Below, one piece after another: positions 1-12,900 of a DNA stretch of 64,000 nucleotides (positions are counted from its first letter, which is position 1; the number at the start of each line of letters is the position of its first letter). The DNA comes from Otis tarda (taxonomy: Eukaryota; Chordata; Aves; Otidiformes; Otididae). The translations under genes were made by a program, and so were the position numbers. The stretch covers positions 4,356,001-4,420,000 of the forward strand of contig CM048554.1 of the NCBI GenBank assembly GCA_026413225.1, read 5' to 3'. Below the pieces are notes generated by a model. The model had not been told where the DNA came from, did no database searches, and saw nothing but the letters and a program-made list of their open reading frames with translations.

Positions 1-3000
1 GATAGAGAGAGTTCAGTTTTAAACTTGCAGTTCCATGCTAATGTAACGCTTACAATCACATCTTATGCCTCAGGACTTCAGCTGCTCAGCTGTGAAATAG
101 TCTTTTTTTCCCTTAATATGACTCTTTGGACCACAGCTGCAAAGGGATATCTAAACCGAATGAGCCAGCGCTCCTCAGTGATATGAAGAATTCACTTGAG
201 TGCCTGGCTGTTGTTTCTCAACTTGTCTATTCTTTGTACCTACAGCACAAATTTTCAGATTTTTGGAGGAATTAAACATTTTTTTGCAATTGAAAACTTC
301 ACGGCTTATTACAAGAGTTTTTCATGACATTTAGTAGCAAGGAGTGGTCTCGGGCACTCCCATCAAACCCAGATTCTTAAGAAAAGTATTTTTAAGCAGA
401 AGAGGAATTCAAATTCTTGCAGCTGCATTCTCTCTCACTCTATTCCACAGGAAACATTGTGGATCAACAATTCTGTCTGGAGCTTCCACTTCCTCTGCAT
501 GTACCAGTGCTACGCTTGTGCCCTGTGCTGAGACTACACGGGTAAGACAGAAGCAACTGCCACTTGCAATTTCCTCTCAATGTGCTTCAGTACAGAATGT
601 TCTGCTTCTCCCTAACTGGGGCAGAGACACAAATCCTTCGTAAAAAAATCTCTCAAGATCCATCTTGGAAGGAGGGAGGGAAGAAAAAGGGAGTGGAGGA
701 GAAAGAGTTAGAACTAAATATGATACTGGTCAGCACTAACGCTACACAGAACTTTCAAATTTACCAGAGGAATGTTTAGGAGGTAATACCAACTGCGATG
801 CCAAAGAAAGAAGAATTTTAGGTCTTTTCCTTCATACTATCCAGCATTTTTTGGTGGTTTATAGAGGCACTTACCACATCAGACATACAACCTTATCTCT
901 TACTTCTCATAAAACTGGACTTCATTGCATTCTTCCTTCTGTAGGACAGAACTATCCATGACACTTTCAACCGACAATCTTGACACTGAAAAAACATTGT
1001 CCTCAAAACACCGCTGTTTATAGCTACTGCTCTCTCTCAGCATTCAGTGTCTGGAACCATGTAGGGCATCTCATCTCCGATCTTGAGGTGGAAGTCAGCT
1101 GTCTTTTACAGACATCAACAACAACTTGCCCTCATTTATAATTGCAGTAAGCTATGACATTTTCTTGAGTCACTTCATCAATATGTCTCTTTTTTGCATG
1201 AGAATTTTCCAATTTGAAATGTAAAATTCTAAGGTATTAGGATTAATCAAAGCTTCCTTCTGAGTAGGTTAAAAACCACTTTGCTTCCTTATTGAAAGGT
1301 GTAATTTTTAATTTATTTCCTTTATTTCTTTCCTAAGCTGCTTAAAAACATAGGCCTTTCAGAGGCAAGATATGAATGCTAGTGCTTCATTCCCCAGGCA
1401 GAAAACAACATTATTTTTGGTAGCAGCAATAATGACAGGATTGTGCCCCTGATCTTTGCAAATTCCAGCAGCGCTCTCCTCTACAAAAATACACACTTTG
1501 CTATTCATTTAATCCACTCCTAGTAGAAAAAAAAACACAGAACAGGAACAGAAAGGTTAACCTCATCTGATGAAAGATGCTGCTAAGATGTCAGTGTCAG
1601 GTGATCTCTCTTTCTGCTTATGCTGATCAGCACTCCAAAATGCAGTTCTTGCAAGGAATCTACATGAGCAGCAATTTGGACTAACTCCATCAGAGTCCCA
1701 AGAGAACTCATTCTAGACAGAAACCCTCTCCAAGCCCTCCTTCTTACGCTGCATAGCAGCAGACGCTATTGCAGGATTTGTTTCAAAGGTGCTGTGCTGC
1801 TGTGGCCAGAATTATGATTGCTTTTTTTTTAAAAAAAACTGAAGTGAAAAGCGGATGGAGACCTAGAGACTCAAGTTGCTACAACAAGATCTGTAAGCTT
1901 GACAACCACATGGGGTGAGCTGCATACATCAAGAAAATAATCTTTTACCGAAGGCATCTGTGTTAACTTCTGTCCCATGAAAAGCTATAGAACTAGACAT
2001 TACTTTTTTAATATGGCCTCCAGCCTTCATGTCCCACTCCGTAAGTGCAGCTTCACAAAGCAAGCTTTGGATTTCATAATGTTGAGAAATCCCAGATCTC
2101 CCATCAGGATTTAGCTGTGAAAAAGGGAAACGGGGAGAACATCCCCTTCCTTCTCTTATAGTGCGAGTGTTTTCCATAGGACTATCCTGTATCAGTATTG
2201 CCATTCTGACTGATATGAATGTATTGTAAATGCTAAGAACAGACATCAAGAGCATTTATGGCGAGAGGCTGCTGACAAATCGTATGTTAAGTCAGATGCA
2301 AATAGTCTATGAGTAAAGTGAAGGGAAAGAGATGAAGAGAACATAGGAGAGAAATCATCTATGCATTCCAGGAACTCTAATTACACCTACAGTTATATAA
2401 CAGAAAACGCTTTAAGAATTATAGGATGACAAGCAAGTGAGGATTAACAGCAAAGACTGCAGGCTGTGTTACCCTCTCTCAGTCAAGTTCCTTCTTATCA
2501 GCCTGTCTCTAGTTGCTGATCTTTCAACATATATTTTAATTTCCATACATTGCAAGAAGATAGGTAAGCCTCACAAACCAAATTCCCAGGTACACGAACA
2601 ACCATTAATGGAATATGTACAGAGACAAGAACTTGAAGATCCTCTGCCTGTCCTTCCCAGACTGCTTCATAATTAACAATTACCTTTATAAGATTTCAAA
2701 GATAACACATCAGCATTAAAGGAGTGCACTCGCCTGGACTGTAACTCCAGTGTGATATGTTTTAATAAAAGATCAGAATACTCCTTTCTCTGCTGATATC
2801 ATTTTGGTAGAGACCATGTTACAGCAAGATAGACCGACAGTCAAGCCGGTACTTAATTTTTTACAGTCGAAATTCTTAACAACTAAACCAAAACATTTTT
2901 AAAGATGAAACATAGTTCTGAGCCTCACTATTCTGTGCATTTTTCTGTTGCCAATGTAATGATTTTTGTTAAAAAAAACCTCAATTTTACAGTTAAGACA

Positions 3001-3847
3001 ATATAATCTGCAAAGGCACATTTATTGCTATCAGGCAAGTAAGCTATGAACAGTATAAGCACATTTCTAACCCAACAGCTATAGGAAATCCAGAGCCTTG
3101 AAAGAGCTGTTTGCCCACGCAAGAGCAGTGGCCTTTGTCTGCACCAGACAAGTTTAACGTTGGGCCACTGGAAGCAGAATTAGCAGTGACCACACCCCTC
3201 CACCTCCAGGCATTTACACATACACAAGACAACTTCGTCAGCAACTCACTGGATTTTTTCTATTGTCCTGAGAAAGCCAATAAAAATAAATTGCTTGTAT
3301 AATTAAATATCTTTGCAAGTACTTTAATTTTCAATTGTTTTTTAAGATAGGCAGCTTTATATAAAGATAATCTTTGGGACTGGATATATTTAGATACATA
3401 AAAGTGCGAGTAGACTTTTGATCACACTTCAGTTCCTGCCAGCTGGAAACACAGAACACCAAAATGTGAAGCAGTGAAACTCAGCGTATGAAATCTCAAT
3501 GACTACAGATTGCTCTTCTACTTATATCGTCTCACTGCAAATTTTATGTAAAGTTTTATGAAGATACTGCAGCTAGTGAAACTGCACTACAAGTGAACCT
3601 GACACAACATGTCAGAATGGGGCTGGATGTCACACCAAAAATGCTATTAACAAGATTGATTTGACCGATACTGAAATCAGATAGATGTAAGGAGCTGCCC
3701 ATCTAACTCTAAACATTACCTTTACTCTCCTTGTTGAAATGATACAATCAGAGCAACAACTTGAACAATTAGAAGTGTATCAGCTGAAATGATAAATAGG
3801 CGCTGTCAAAAAGTCCCACAAGAAAAATTCTTAAATTAAAAATTTAC
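1..3847 (-). other. USP34: USP34 intron 6 (5' part), running off the window
   Basis: AT-rich intronic DNA downstream of USP34 exon 6. It contains short A tracts and the exon-like segment at 1949-2114. No known USP34 exon was found in it. Open frames on both strands are short and unrecognised. Confidence 0.8.
1949..2114 (-). other. Candidate cryptic/alternative exon in USP34 intron 6
   Basis: On the minus strand a strong pyrimidine tract ending TTTTTCACAG abuts a 166-nt segment, which ends at TTCG followed by donor-like GTAAAA (1948-1943). One frame is open across it and well beyond on both sides (108 codons in all), but the encoded sequence is not one I recognise and is not USP34 as I know it. 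Spliced to USP34 exon 6 (which ends in AG, phase 2), the junction codon would be AGC and the next TAA, so inclusion would stop translation at once. It may therefore be a poison exon, or simply a chance exon-like segment. Confidence 0.3.
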
Positions 3848-3915
3848 CTGATAACATAAGTCCTAAAGGGTATAATGTGCTGCATGACAGCAGGGATGTG
3901 TAGCCATATTCTGAT
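3848..3915 (-). CDS. USP34: USP34 coding exon 6
   Basis: A 68-nt exon encoding IRIWLHIPAVMQHIIPFRTY and VI, then two bases (AG) of the next codon, residues 252-274. The acceptor is ATTATAG before 3915; the donor GTAAAT follows 3848. The next conserved exon (expected to start LCKLSDQELRQ in the family) is not found between 3847 and 1, so it lies outside the window. Confidence 0.95.
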
Positions 3916-6900
3916 CTATAATGCAAAAAGATAAATAGATAAAAAATTCATTAATGACATTTAATGAGAATGGCAAAAAATGAAATATTACTGGTACATT
4001 TGCACATGCAACCCCACTTTAAAAAAAGGCTTTGCTGTTGTTTTTCATTCGACTTCTTAATTTTCTAATTTTCAAAGCTGTTATCTGAGGAATGTTTCTG
4101 TGACTTATAAACAGGAGTTGCATCTTTTCTTCTAGTCAATTGGAAAATATAAACTTTGTATGAATATTATCATACTCCCCAGATGTCTAATCTCTGAATT
4201 TTCTGTAATTTCTTCAGTAGGAAAAACTACTACCCAGCCCTGGCGGAGTTTTTTTCCTTTTTCTTTTAAAGTCTACAAGAAAATTATTCCCTTCTTTCTG
4301 CTTCTTGCACATCTCTCCTAAATCAAGTAAAATTATTTGACTTATGTTGTTTTGCTTCTTAGGGCTTATATATTCTAGAAAATAAAATTATGTTTTATAA
4401 CCAGTGATTAAGCACAGGTTTTTTTACTGCCATATTTGCATTCCCATATTTACCATTCTGCTTTTACCACCCTTGCAAAACTGTATGCAGGAAGAAAATA
4501 TATGCGGAGGAAAAAAAAAAAAAAACACAACAAACCCTGAAACGGCTATTTAGCACTGCTGGGAGGAAAAGAGGACCAACCAAACTACTTCCACAGGCAA
4601 GGTTAGAAGTTTCATCTGCATTTCAAAAAGGAATGCTGAGCCTGTTAAACCTGTTACAGAAAGACAACTACGTGCCAGGTAAGGGATCTGGCACAGATGA
4701 AACATTAGCAGCTGTTACTACTACCCACATCATTTTAATCATGTGCACACACAAATCCTGTGAACAGCTAACACCATCAGTCACTCAAAGCTGCCATGTG
4801 AATTTACATCTCCATGTTTATTCTTTAAAGAATGTTTAATCTTTGCAACTGATGCAATATTCTCACCAGGATTTTGGAAAATTCTGTATGCAGAAAATGT
4901 AAACTCTGCTTCTTGCCAGGAAAGAAAAATATTAGGCTGTAGTAAAACTGTATCATCAGCACTTATTTTAAACAGTTCTCAAATTAGCCAAGTACCTTTT
5001 TGAGTCAGTTCTGAAAAAAAATATTTTCAGACTTTTCACAATGCAAATAACACTACACAGTAACAATACTAACCTACACTGTAAGACAAACCAGCCAAAT
5101 CTTCACATTGCAAAAAAGACCACATTTGGAAGAAGCCTCTGATCCTATTGGCAGTCTCAAGAAGTAAAAAATGCTAACATCCCGAAGATAGAAAGCGTAA
5201 CTAGAAGATGCTGCTTCTAGAAACAGGAATTAAATAACATTTTGACAAGGAATTGCAGGGATGACAAAGATACCTTTCATCATGAGCTCAAATATAAATA
5301 CACTAAATTATTTAAATAAAATTACATAAAATAACAGAGAAAATGACCTCAAATTAACATATATAAAATTACATTAAACCCCCACAACTATCTGCTTTTA
5401 AGATAAACTATTTACTCCATCTGTTCTGTTCTCAAATTTCAGAGGTTTGGGGCTTTTTTTTTATGATTTGCTCTTTATCACACGTAATTCATTTCTAAAA
5501 GGCAGCGAGTCTCTCAACAGTTTTTACTTCTGACTTAAGTTTTGTACAGTAAAACTAAACCGACATTTTGGAAACCCATCAGCATTATTTTAATGGATTC
5601 ATCTTCACTGAGAGGGTAGTTATTCCTCCACAACATCCACAAAACTGAAATGGTACAGAATGAAGTAATGACAGGCTTTTTCCGTTTAAGCTCTCTACAG
5701 AACAAGCTGTAGATCATTGATTTCTCTGTGTCTGTTAGCTTTTAAGGAGACCAATACAACATCAAGTAGTTAAACTGAGCAAATACCACAGAATATGAAA
5801 TATAGGAAGAAAGCAGGAACCACGTATCTAACTAAAAAGACAGTAAATAAATATCCTAAGAAGGAATAGTCAATCCTACCACAGTACCGGTTTCTAAGAA
5901 AGCATCTTGCAGAGCTGAGTTGGAGGGAAAAAAAAAAAAAAAAAAAAAAAGTCAACCAGCCAGCTCCCTGTGTGAAGTAAACCGCATTATATTACATTTG
6001 CTGGCTTTATTATTATGAACATAAGCTTGACTGACAAAGACATTTACTCAAACAAGATTTGCTGGATAAAAAAAAATCCAAGGAAACATCTTTTCAGTAG
6101 TTTGAATGTCCTCTACATAAAGGAGACACCAGTAGTCACAAACAAGTAGCTCAGTTCCCCACAGACTTCACTAATTTGTGGTAATGGTCTTCTCTTACAT
6201 GCACCTGTAGAGTGCCCTTAATGAGATATTCAGTTTCCTTTGTGGAAGAAAGAGTAAATGCTTTCCACACCACTATGCAGCCTTGTCTACTAAAAGTTGA
6301 ATGTTACTGGTTGTTAGCAAATTATATCTTTGACTTTCACCTATTCGACTTCCCCAAGCTTACTACTAAGGCTAACTGTTTAATGCTTCATCCACAATAC
6401 AATCTTTCTGAAAATATTTTTGAAACATTTAAGGTAGTAGCCAAACAACTCCTCCTTCTCACATAGCTATTTCTAGGAGTCTTTACAATAATGGCTACTT
6501 AACTGCCATTTTCAAGAGCTGGTACAACTGTGAAAATGTACTTAAGAGTTACCGTGGTTCTGGCTTTTCATGTTGTGACCCAGTTAACAGTTGACATTGC
6601 AGAGCTCTTCACTGAGCTATTATCAACAGGGTCACTCATACTACCTATAAATCCCACTGTGGTAAAACCAAGTCAAATTAGCAGAGTTCTTACTGAGATC
6701 ACCAATATTTTGTTCACAAAAATATAATTTTGTGAATGCTTCTTTTTGTTTTACTGGAGTTTAGTATATCCTTTTGCAGACAGAAATATTTATTCTATTA
6801 TTTATATTCACCTAAGTTATATGGATTATATAATGAAATAATATGAGAAGAAACAGAGAAAGAAACATTGATTAACATTAGAAGATTTTGCAATACTAAA

Positions 6901-9900
6901 GAATTTTATTTTTTTTTTTAATATCAGTAAGGTAAAATGTATTTTGTCAAAAAAATTAGCTGCCTCATTCGGAACTAGTAAACATACTGCACTGGAAAGT
7001 CAGAAGCACTGCTGACAAGTACACTGCGTGACACAAAATGCGGGAAGTGGATGAATAAAGCATATTACCCATAAAACATTTTCTTATACTTTCTGTAGTG
7101 AACTGACAGATAAAATCTAAAGATAAAACATTTTCTAAAACAGTTTTCCCCCAGCTCACACAGATTTGCTCGCAAAGCCAGAGAGGGTTCAAAAGAAAGA
7201 TTCCAGCTGAATGGTAAAACATACAATGCTGGAAGAGGTTGATGAAACAGAACTTCTGCTGGTTATGGCTTGGGTTGAATTTAACTTTATCTGGCAGGCT
7301 TAACCACAGCATCCATCTAAAACAGCTGCAAGAAGACAGCTAACTCACCTACTAGAACAAAAGATAAATCACTTAGCAAAGCTGCTAAGTAATTACGTGA
7401 AGGAGAAACTTTGCTGAGAAGTATTTTGGGTTAGGGCACATCCCTAAGAACAAAGAAAACAATTTATGTGCAGAAAAAGAAAGACTTCAATAAAGGACAA
7501 AGGCAGGCAGATGCAGTTTATAAACATGCACTGGTACAGGATATGTAGGAAATGGGATTTGCAGTCAGAATGCTTGTTGAAAAAATTGCTGGTGTGATAA
7601 CGAGCTGCCACTTACTGTTCAGGACAGTTGTGCCCATTCTCACAAAAAATAAAACAAAAATCAGACATGCAAGAATACTTGGTTCCATGATTGGCATTTA
7701 CTTCTAAATCTGAAGAACCTACAAGACTATGCATTTTCAGCAGATGGTTCGATGAAGACTGCAGGCCGCACTGACAACAGCTGGAGCCTAACAGCTCCTG
7801 AGATTATCACCTGAAAGCTCATCAGATCATACAGAAAGGGCCAGAAGAGAACCTGTCTTTAAAGTTTAACACATAGAAGTCCTGCAGCAGCCTTCCTGTG
7901 CAAGCTTCCAAGAACAGAGCATATCATAGCCTTACTCATTTGTTCTCTGACCTACAAGTTAAAAACTATTACACAAAAAGGATACAGATCACCAACGCTA
8001 GCTTTGTTTCAGTCACTGGTTCCCTCTATGCAAACATATTCCAGTACTTATTTAGAATATCACCCTGGCCGGTCAGTAACAAGGAAGGAGGGAAGATGTG
8101 CCGAAGAAAGATCTGATTTTAAGCATTTAAAATTGCAATCAATGTCAAAATTACGTTAAACTCTTCTCATACAAGGCGTAACATTCCATACATACATAAC
8201 ACCCACAAGACAAGTCACGACTTCACATTCTCACATTACACTAAGTCTTCATATGTCCTTCTTCAAAGACTGGGTTTTATTTTTATCACCAATCTCCTTC
8301 GAATCTCCACTAAAATCAATTCGTAATTCTGCTAGTCAAAAATCACTATTATTTCAAAATGGAGAAATGACGACTGATATATACTCTAAAACTAAGTGAA
8401 AATAAAAGATAGTTACGTCCATGCTGCAAATGTGTATAATGATACAAAATCACAGGAAAGTGAGAAGAAAAAAGGCTTTTTCTTTTTGCCTCATGCCTTA
8501 GAGGAAATAAGTAAAAAAAGTCAATATAGCCTGAAGAAGCCTAAAACATTTCCATGACGCAATTTCAGGGACAGAAATGACTTCTGACAATGTTCTTTTA
8601 AGTAATTTCTGTGCCTGTTACAATCTTGATACCTAGGCACAAACTTGCAAAACTGCTTCTGTGCTTACGGGAGACGTATAGGGTTTGAACGATGAAATGC
8701 TCAGTGGACCAGCAAACCTCACACTCCTAACAAGGAGAATCCTATGGTGTTTTTCTCCCTGCCTGGTCCTACAGAATTATTCCAGACTTCAGTCCTTTTA
8801 CTTTTTGTGTTTAACATTAAACAATTTAAAGACAATACTTACATTAGATACCACTGTGATAAATGCATGTGCTATAAGAAACGGCAGTGTTTCAGGGGTT
8901 CCGTATTCAAAACAATCCTTCATGAGGGAAAGGCCGTTTTTTCCACAAAACAGACAAACGTAACGAAGCAAGTGCAATGGTACTTCTACATCCTACAAAT
9001 ATTTAAAAAAAAAAAAAAAGAATATGAACAATCAATACTAGATCCATTCAGACATAAAGGAAATTCAAAAGCTATATTGAAGCTATACAGAAGAGCGAAC
9101 ATGGCTATTTTAAGTTTCTAGAAAACGTGCACCTATTTAAAAATGGACAACTTACATTCATATCACAGAATGCCCCTAATATATTGCTTTCTTGAGCAGA
9201 AATATCCTGTTTAGGAAAAAAAAAAAAATAAAGTTAACTGAAGCAGTAAAAATACATTTACAGAACAAAAAAAACAACTGACCATTAACAGACATTACAG
9301 TCAACTAAGAGAAAAAAAAAAAACCTCTCATTTAGAAGACAGAAGCTCAAGCTCTACTCCATCTTTACACTGCAAAGCATACTTTTCCAGTTCACCATTT
9401 CACCTTTATTAAGATGTATTCATAAATACATAAATATACACTTAGGATAACATCTCAGCAGTGACTCTCAATAGCTGGATTAATAGGTCGTTATTCAATT
9501 CCATCCCTCTTCAGACCACCAATTTTTTTTCCAACAGGAATACTGCAAAGGGGATAGTCTGGCACACTGGCTGCACACCAGCCTGAGAATCACAGAACAA
9601 ATCAATCTAGGTGCTTTTGAATGCGATTTTCACATAAAGATGAGACATATATCCAAACATCTGAATTTAGATGAAACATAGCATGTTGTACAACCCTACA
9701 TTCAACAACTTAAGGGGCTAAACTGTGGAATTATTCATTCCTATCAGAATATTAAAATTCTTTAAATTCAACTACTATATTCTTTCACATATAACAAAAC
9801 ACGTAATATAAAATAAGTGTCTAATACTCTTCACAGGATTAAGCGCACTAAAGACCGGGAAGGAATTCTATCACCCTATCAATCCGTTAACTATTTGCTG

Positions 9901-12900
9901 CAACAAGAAATCTATTTTCTAGAAGTACTAAACCAAGAAGAGTTTGGAAAAATAGTTTTCTTTTAAATGTTCACAACACCCACTTGTTGGGCAGTATAGA
10001 GCTGGAATTTTCTTTACTACAGTTGTTACACATATTATGTATCTTGCATACGGCTGAGGGCAAAAGGGCACTGAAGACATCATAAAACCTGACTGTAAAA
10101 TTAAACCACAACATCGCCATGGATACTTGCAGGTAGTTACAGCACGCATTCTTCTCCTTGCCATCCCTCCATGCCAAACACCCAGTTCTCATATTTACAA
10201 ATCATATATAAAAGTTTAACATAAAGTTCAGTTTTTACATGAAGTTTCATTAATATATTTCAAGTAGCTGTGTAGGAGTAACCTTCTTAAAACTGTACCA
10301 GAGGATGCTGGAGGCAAGCAAATTTGGATGGATTAAGTGTGATACAAACATTTTGAATTATTCAATATGCTCATATTATATCTAAGCATTTATTTTATTT
10401 TTTCTTCTGCTGAACTCAAAGTCATGCCTGAACTTGTGATACTCTTAACAGTTATTTTTAAAACAGCTTTGAAGCCAGTAGGTGGTATGTTTTCAAGCAG
10501 CAAGAAAAGGTGTTCAGTGCTCCGCTCATGAAAAACTGTAGAAATACTGTGAGAAATGTCATTAGTTTTCTTGAAGAGAGACTTATTGTCAAGTGAACTA
10601 CAGTTCTTAAAATACAGAAATCAAAATCTCATGGAGGTCTGCTGCACGAGTCCTGCAAAGTTTACTAAAAGTGTTACTCAGAGACTGAGTCTGGAAATGT
10701 GACTTCTGTTCATGCTGATGTGCAACAGAACAGAGACTGAGAATTCCTCAAGATCAAGTTTATAAAGAAATAGGAGAATTCCTCATGGAAATCTAACATG
10801 GCATTAAAACCCACCATCACTTCAGATAAAATGTACTAGCTGAGGTCTGGAATGGACAGAGTTTTGGTGGAGGGCAATTAATTAGTGCTGCTTTCCAAGA
10901 AAATATTTACTTGAAGACACAAACGTCTCCCTCTGCAGGCACCAAAAATAGTGGTAGATTTCAACAGAAGCAAATCCAGGGCATCCAGATGTTATCTTTA
11001 CAAATTTTTTTTCAATATTTATATCCTGAAGTGGATTAACCTCTGACTGACTGCAATTCATTGTGCTGGTTTAGGCACTCAAACTTCGTAGAAAGACATT
11101 TTTCACTAGGCTTCTCATCAGTTTAAGAAAAGTTGAGACAAACATTCTTGTCTATACAGACTCGTATCCATTCTACACAGGTCAAGACTATATACCTGTC
11201 AATATGTTTGATTTACTTCCACATTATGTACTTTTACTATCCTCATACACAGCATATTTCTGTGTAAAATGGCTTTGGGAAGCCCCTGATAAGAGGATTA
11301 AACTTCAAGACTTGTCTGCTGTCATTAAGAACAAAGATCTTGGAGGTGTATATACAGCAAAGGCTAACAGTAATACCGACTTGCTAATTGTTACCAGAAG
11401 GTACATAATACCATGTGAAAGCCTCACATTGGAAATTTTAAAGTGACAGCCTAATTGGTCATTTCTAGGCAAAGTGAACTCTTACTGGACATGACGACTC
11501 AATGAAATTGTGCAAACTCATATCAAGAATTTGGAACAAGGAATTTCTGAAGTCAGCGAGAGTGGAGATTGGAGTCTGTTTTGCATCAGAAAATTTCCCT
11601 TTTTCCAAGGCAAAAGAAACGCCCTCACAGAGGAGAGGGAGAGCTACACCAGCTTCTCCAATAAATTCTTGGTAGCCTTGGTCTGTGCAGTAATCTGTTT
11701 AGCTTACAAGTATAGATAACACACTTAAACCACAGATTTTTGTTTTAAGATCCTTTGAGGACTGAGTCCAGGCCTGATTCAAAGCAAAAAGGGCTGCCAT
11801 TACTGGGACTAATTGTCCCATTTCAACTAAGATGTGCTCTAGACTGAAATCCAAAATTGAATTCTAAACCTCAGTAGATGAGTTACTCGTGGTAGCAGAA
11901 AGTTTTGACATTAAAATAGCTAACATAACTACTTTAGAATAACAGAACCCTAATTCTATTAATTACTGATGCTAGGACCTTTCAAACAAAACAAAAAAAA
12001 ACTAAACAAAAAAACCCCAACAAACCTCTCCCACAGAAAAGGAAACAAGTATATAACAAATAGGCAGGCTAGCACACCTCCATAATCCTTACCTGGAAAC
12101 AAAGTCTGGCAGAAAAGTAAAAAACTTTTCCCTCACTTGTCTGAACCTCAGGAAAGTGTTTTTCATGCTCAGCTTCCCTTTAAGTTACATTTTGAGGATA
12201 GCTAATGAACGCATTCAATAATTCAAATGAGATACATATAGATTATATATAATAGTATGTCTAGAGTGACAGCCAGTCACAGTACAGGATATCTGTGTCC
12301 AAATTACTTTACGGCTGCACACCAAGTGAAAAAGAAATCCCACTAGGCACTTTGAGATTTTCTTTTTATCATTTGGAAATGAAATTGAAAGAGAAGGAAA
12401 AAAACCCACATGAAATCGTCATTTGAAAGAACCAAGTGCACTTATACATAGAAAAGCTGATCCAGAATTGTTCATTGCGTATTCCTACGAAGCTAGTTTG
12501 AGTAGGCGTCCCACAGGAGTACAAAAGATAAATCGCTTAAGTGGTCATTGATTTATTTTTTTAACTGACAAGATAGATCTACCCTCTACAGTTCCTACTT
12601 GCAGAGGCTGAACTACAGATTTATTTATGTATGGTGAAAGTTTAAAAGGCAGGTCAAAACCAACGATGGAAAATCTTGAAATCCACAAATCCTAACTTTG
12701 TGTCATTTTTCTATAGACATATATTTGTGAAACAACCTCTGTTAACGTATGCCCATACGTTTTGGAATAAGGCAAAAATCCAGCCTACCCAATACCCCTG
12801 CTGTGTTGCAGGTTTTAACTGGATTTATTGTCAGATATGGGAGGATTCATTCAACAAGAACTGTTTATATCTGGTGGTCACCCTAGGATACATAACCAGA

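Noticed and set aside
1929..2255. The 108-codon minus-strand frame as an independent gene
   Set aside because: No recognisable domain, no promoter, and an intronic position. Only the exon-like core at 1949-2114 is worth noting.
9584..9615. Possible CR1 fragment (GAATCACAGAA...)
   Set aside because: The similarity to the CR1 antisense end stops after about ten bases; no further CR1 sequence follows.
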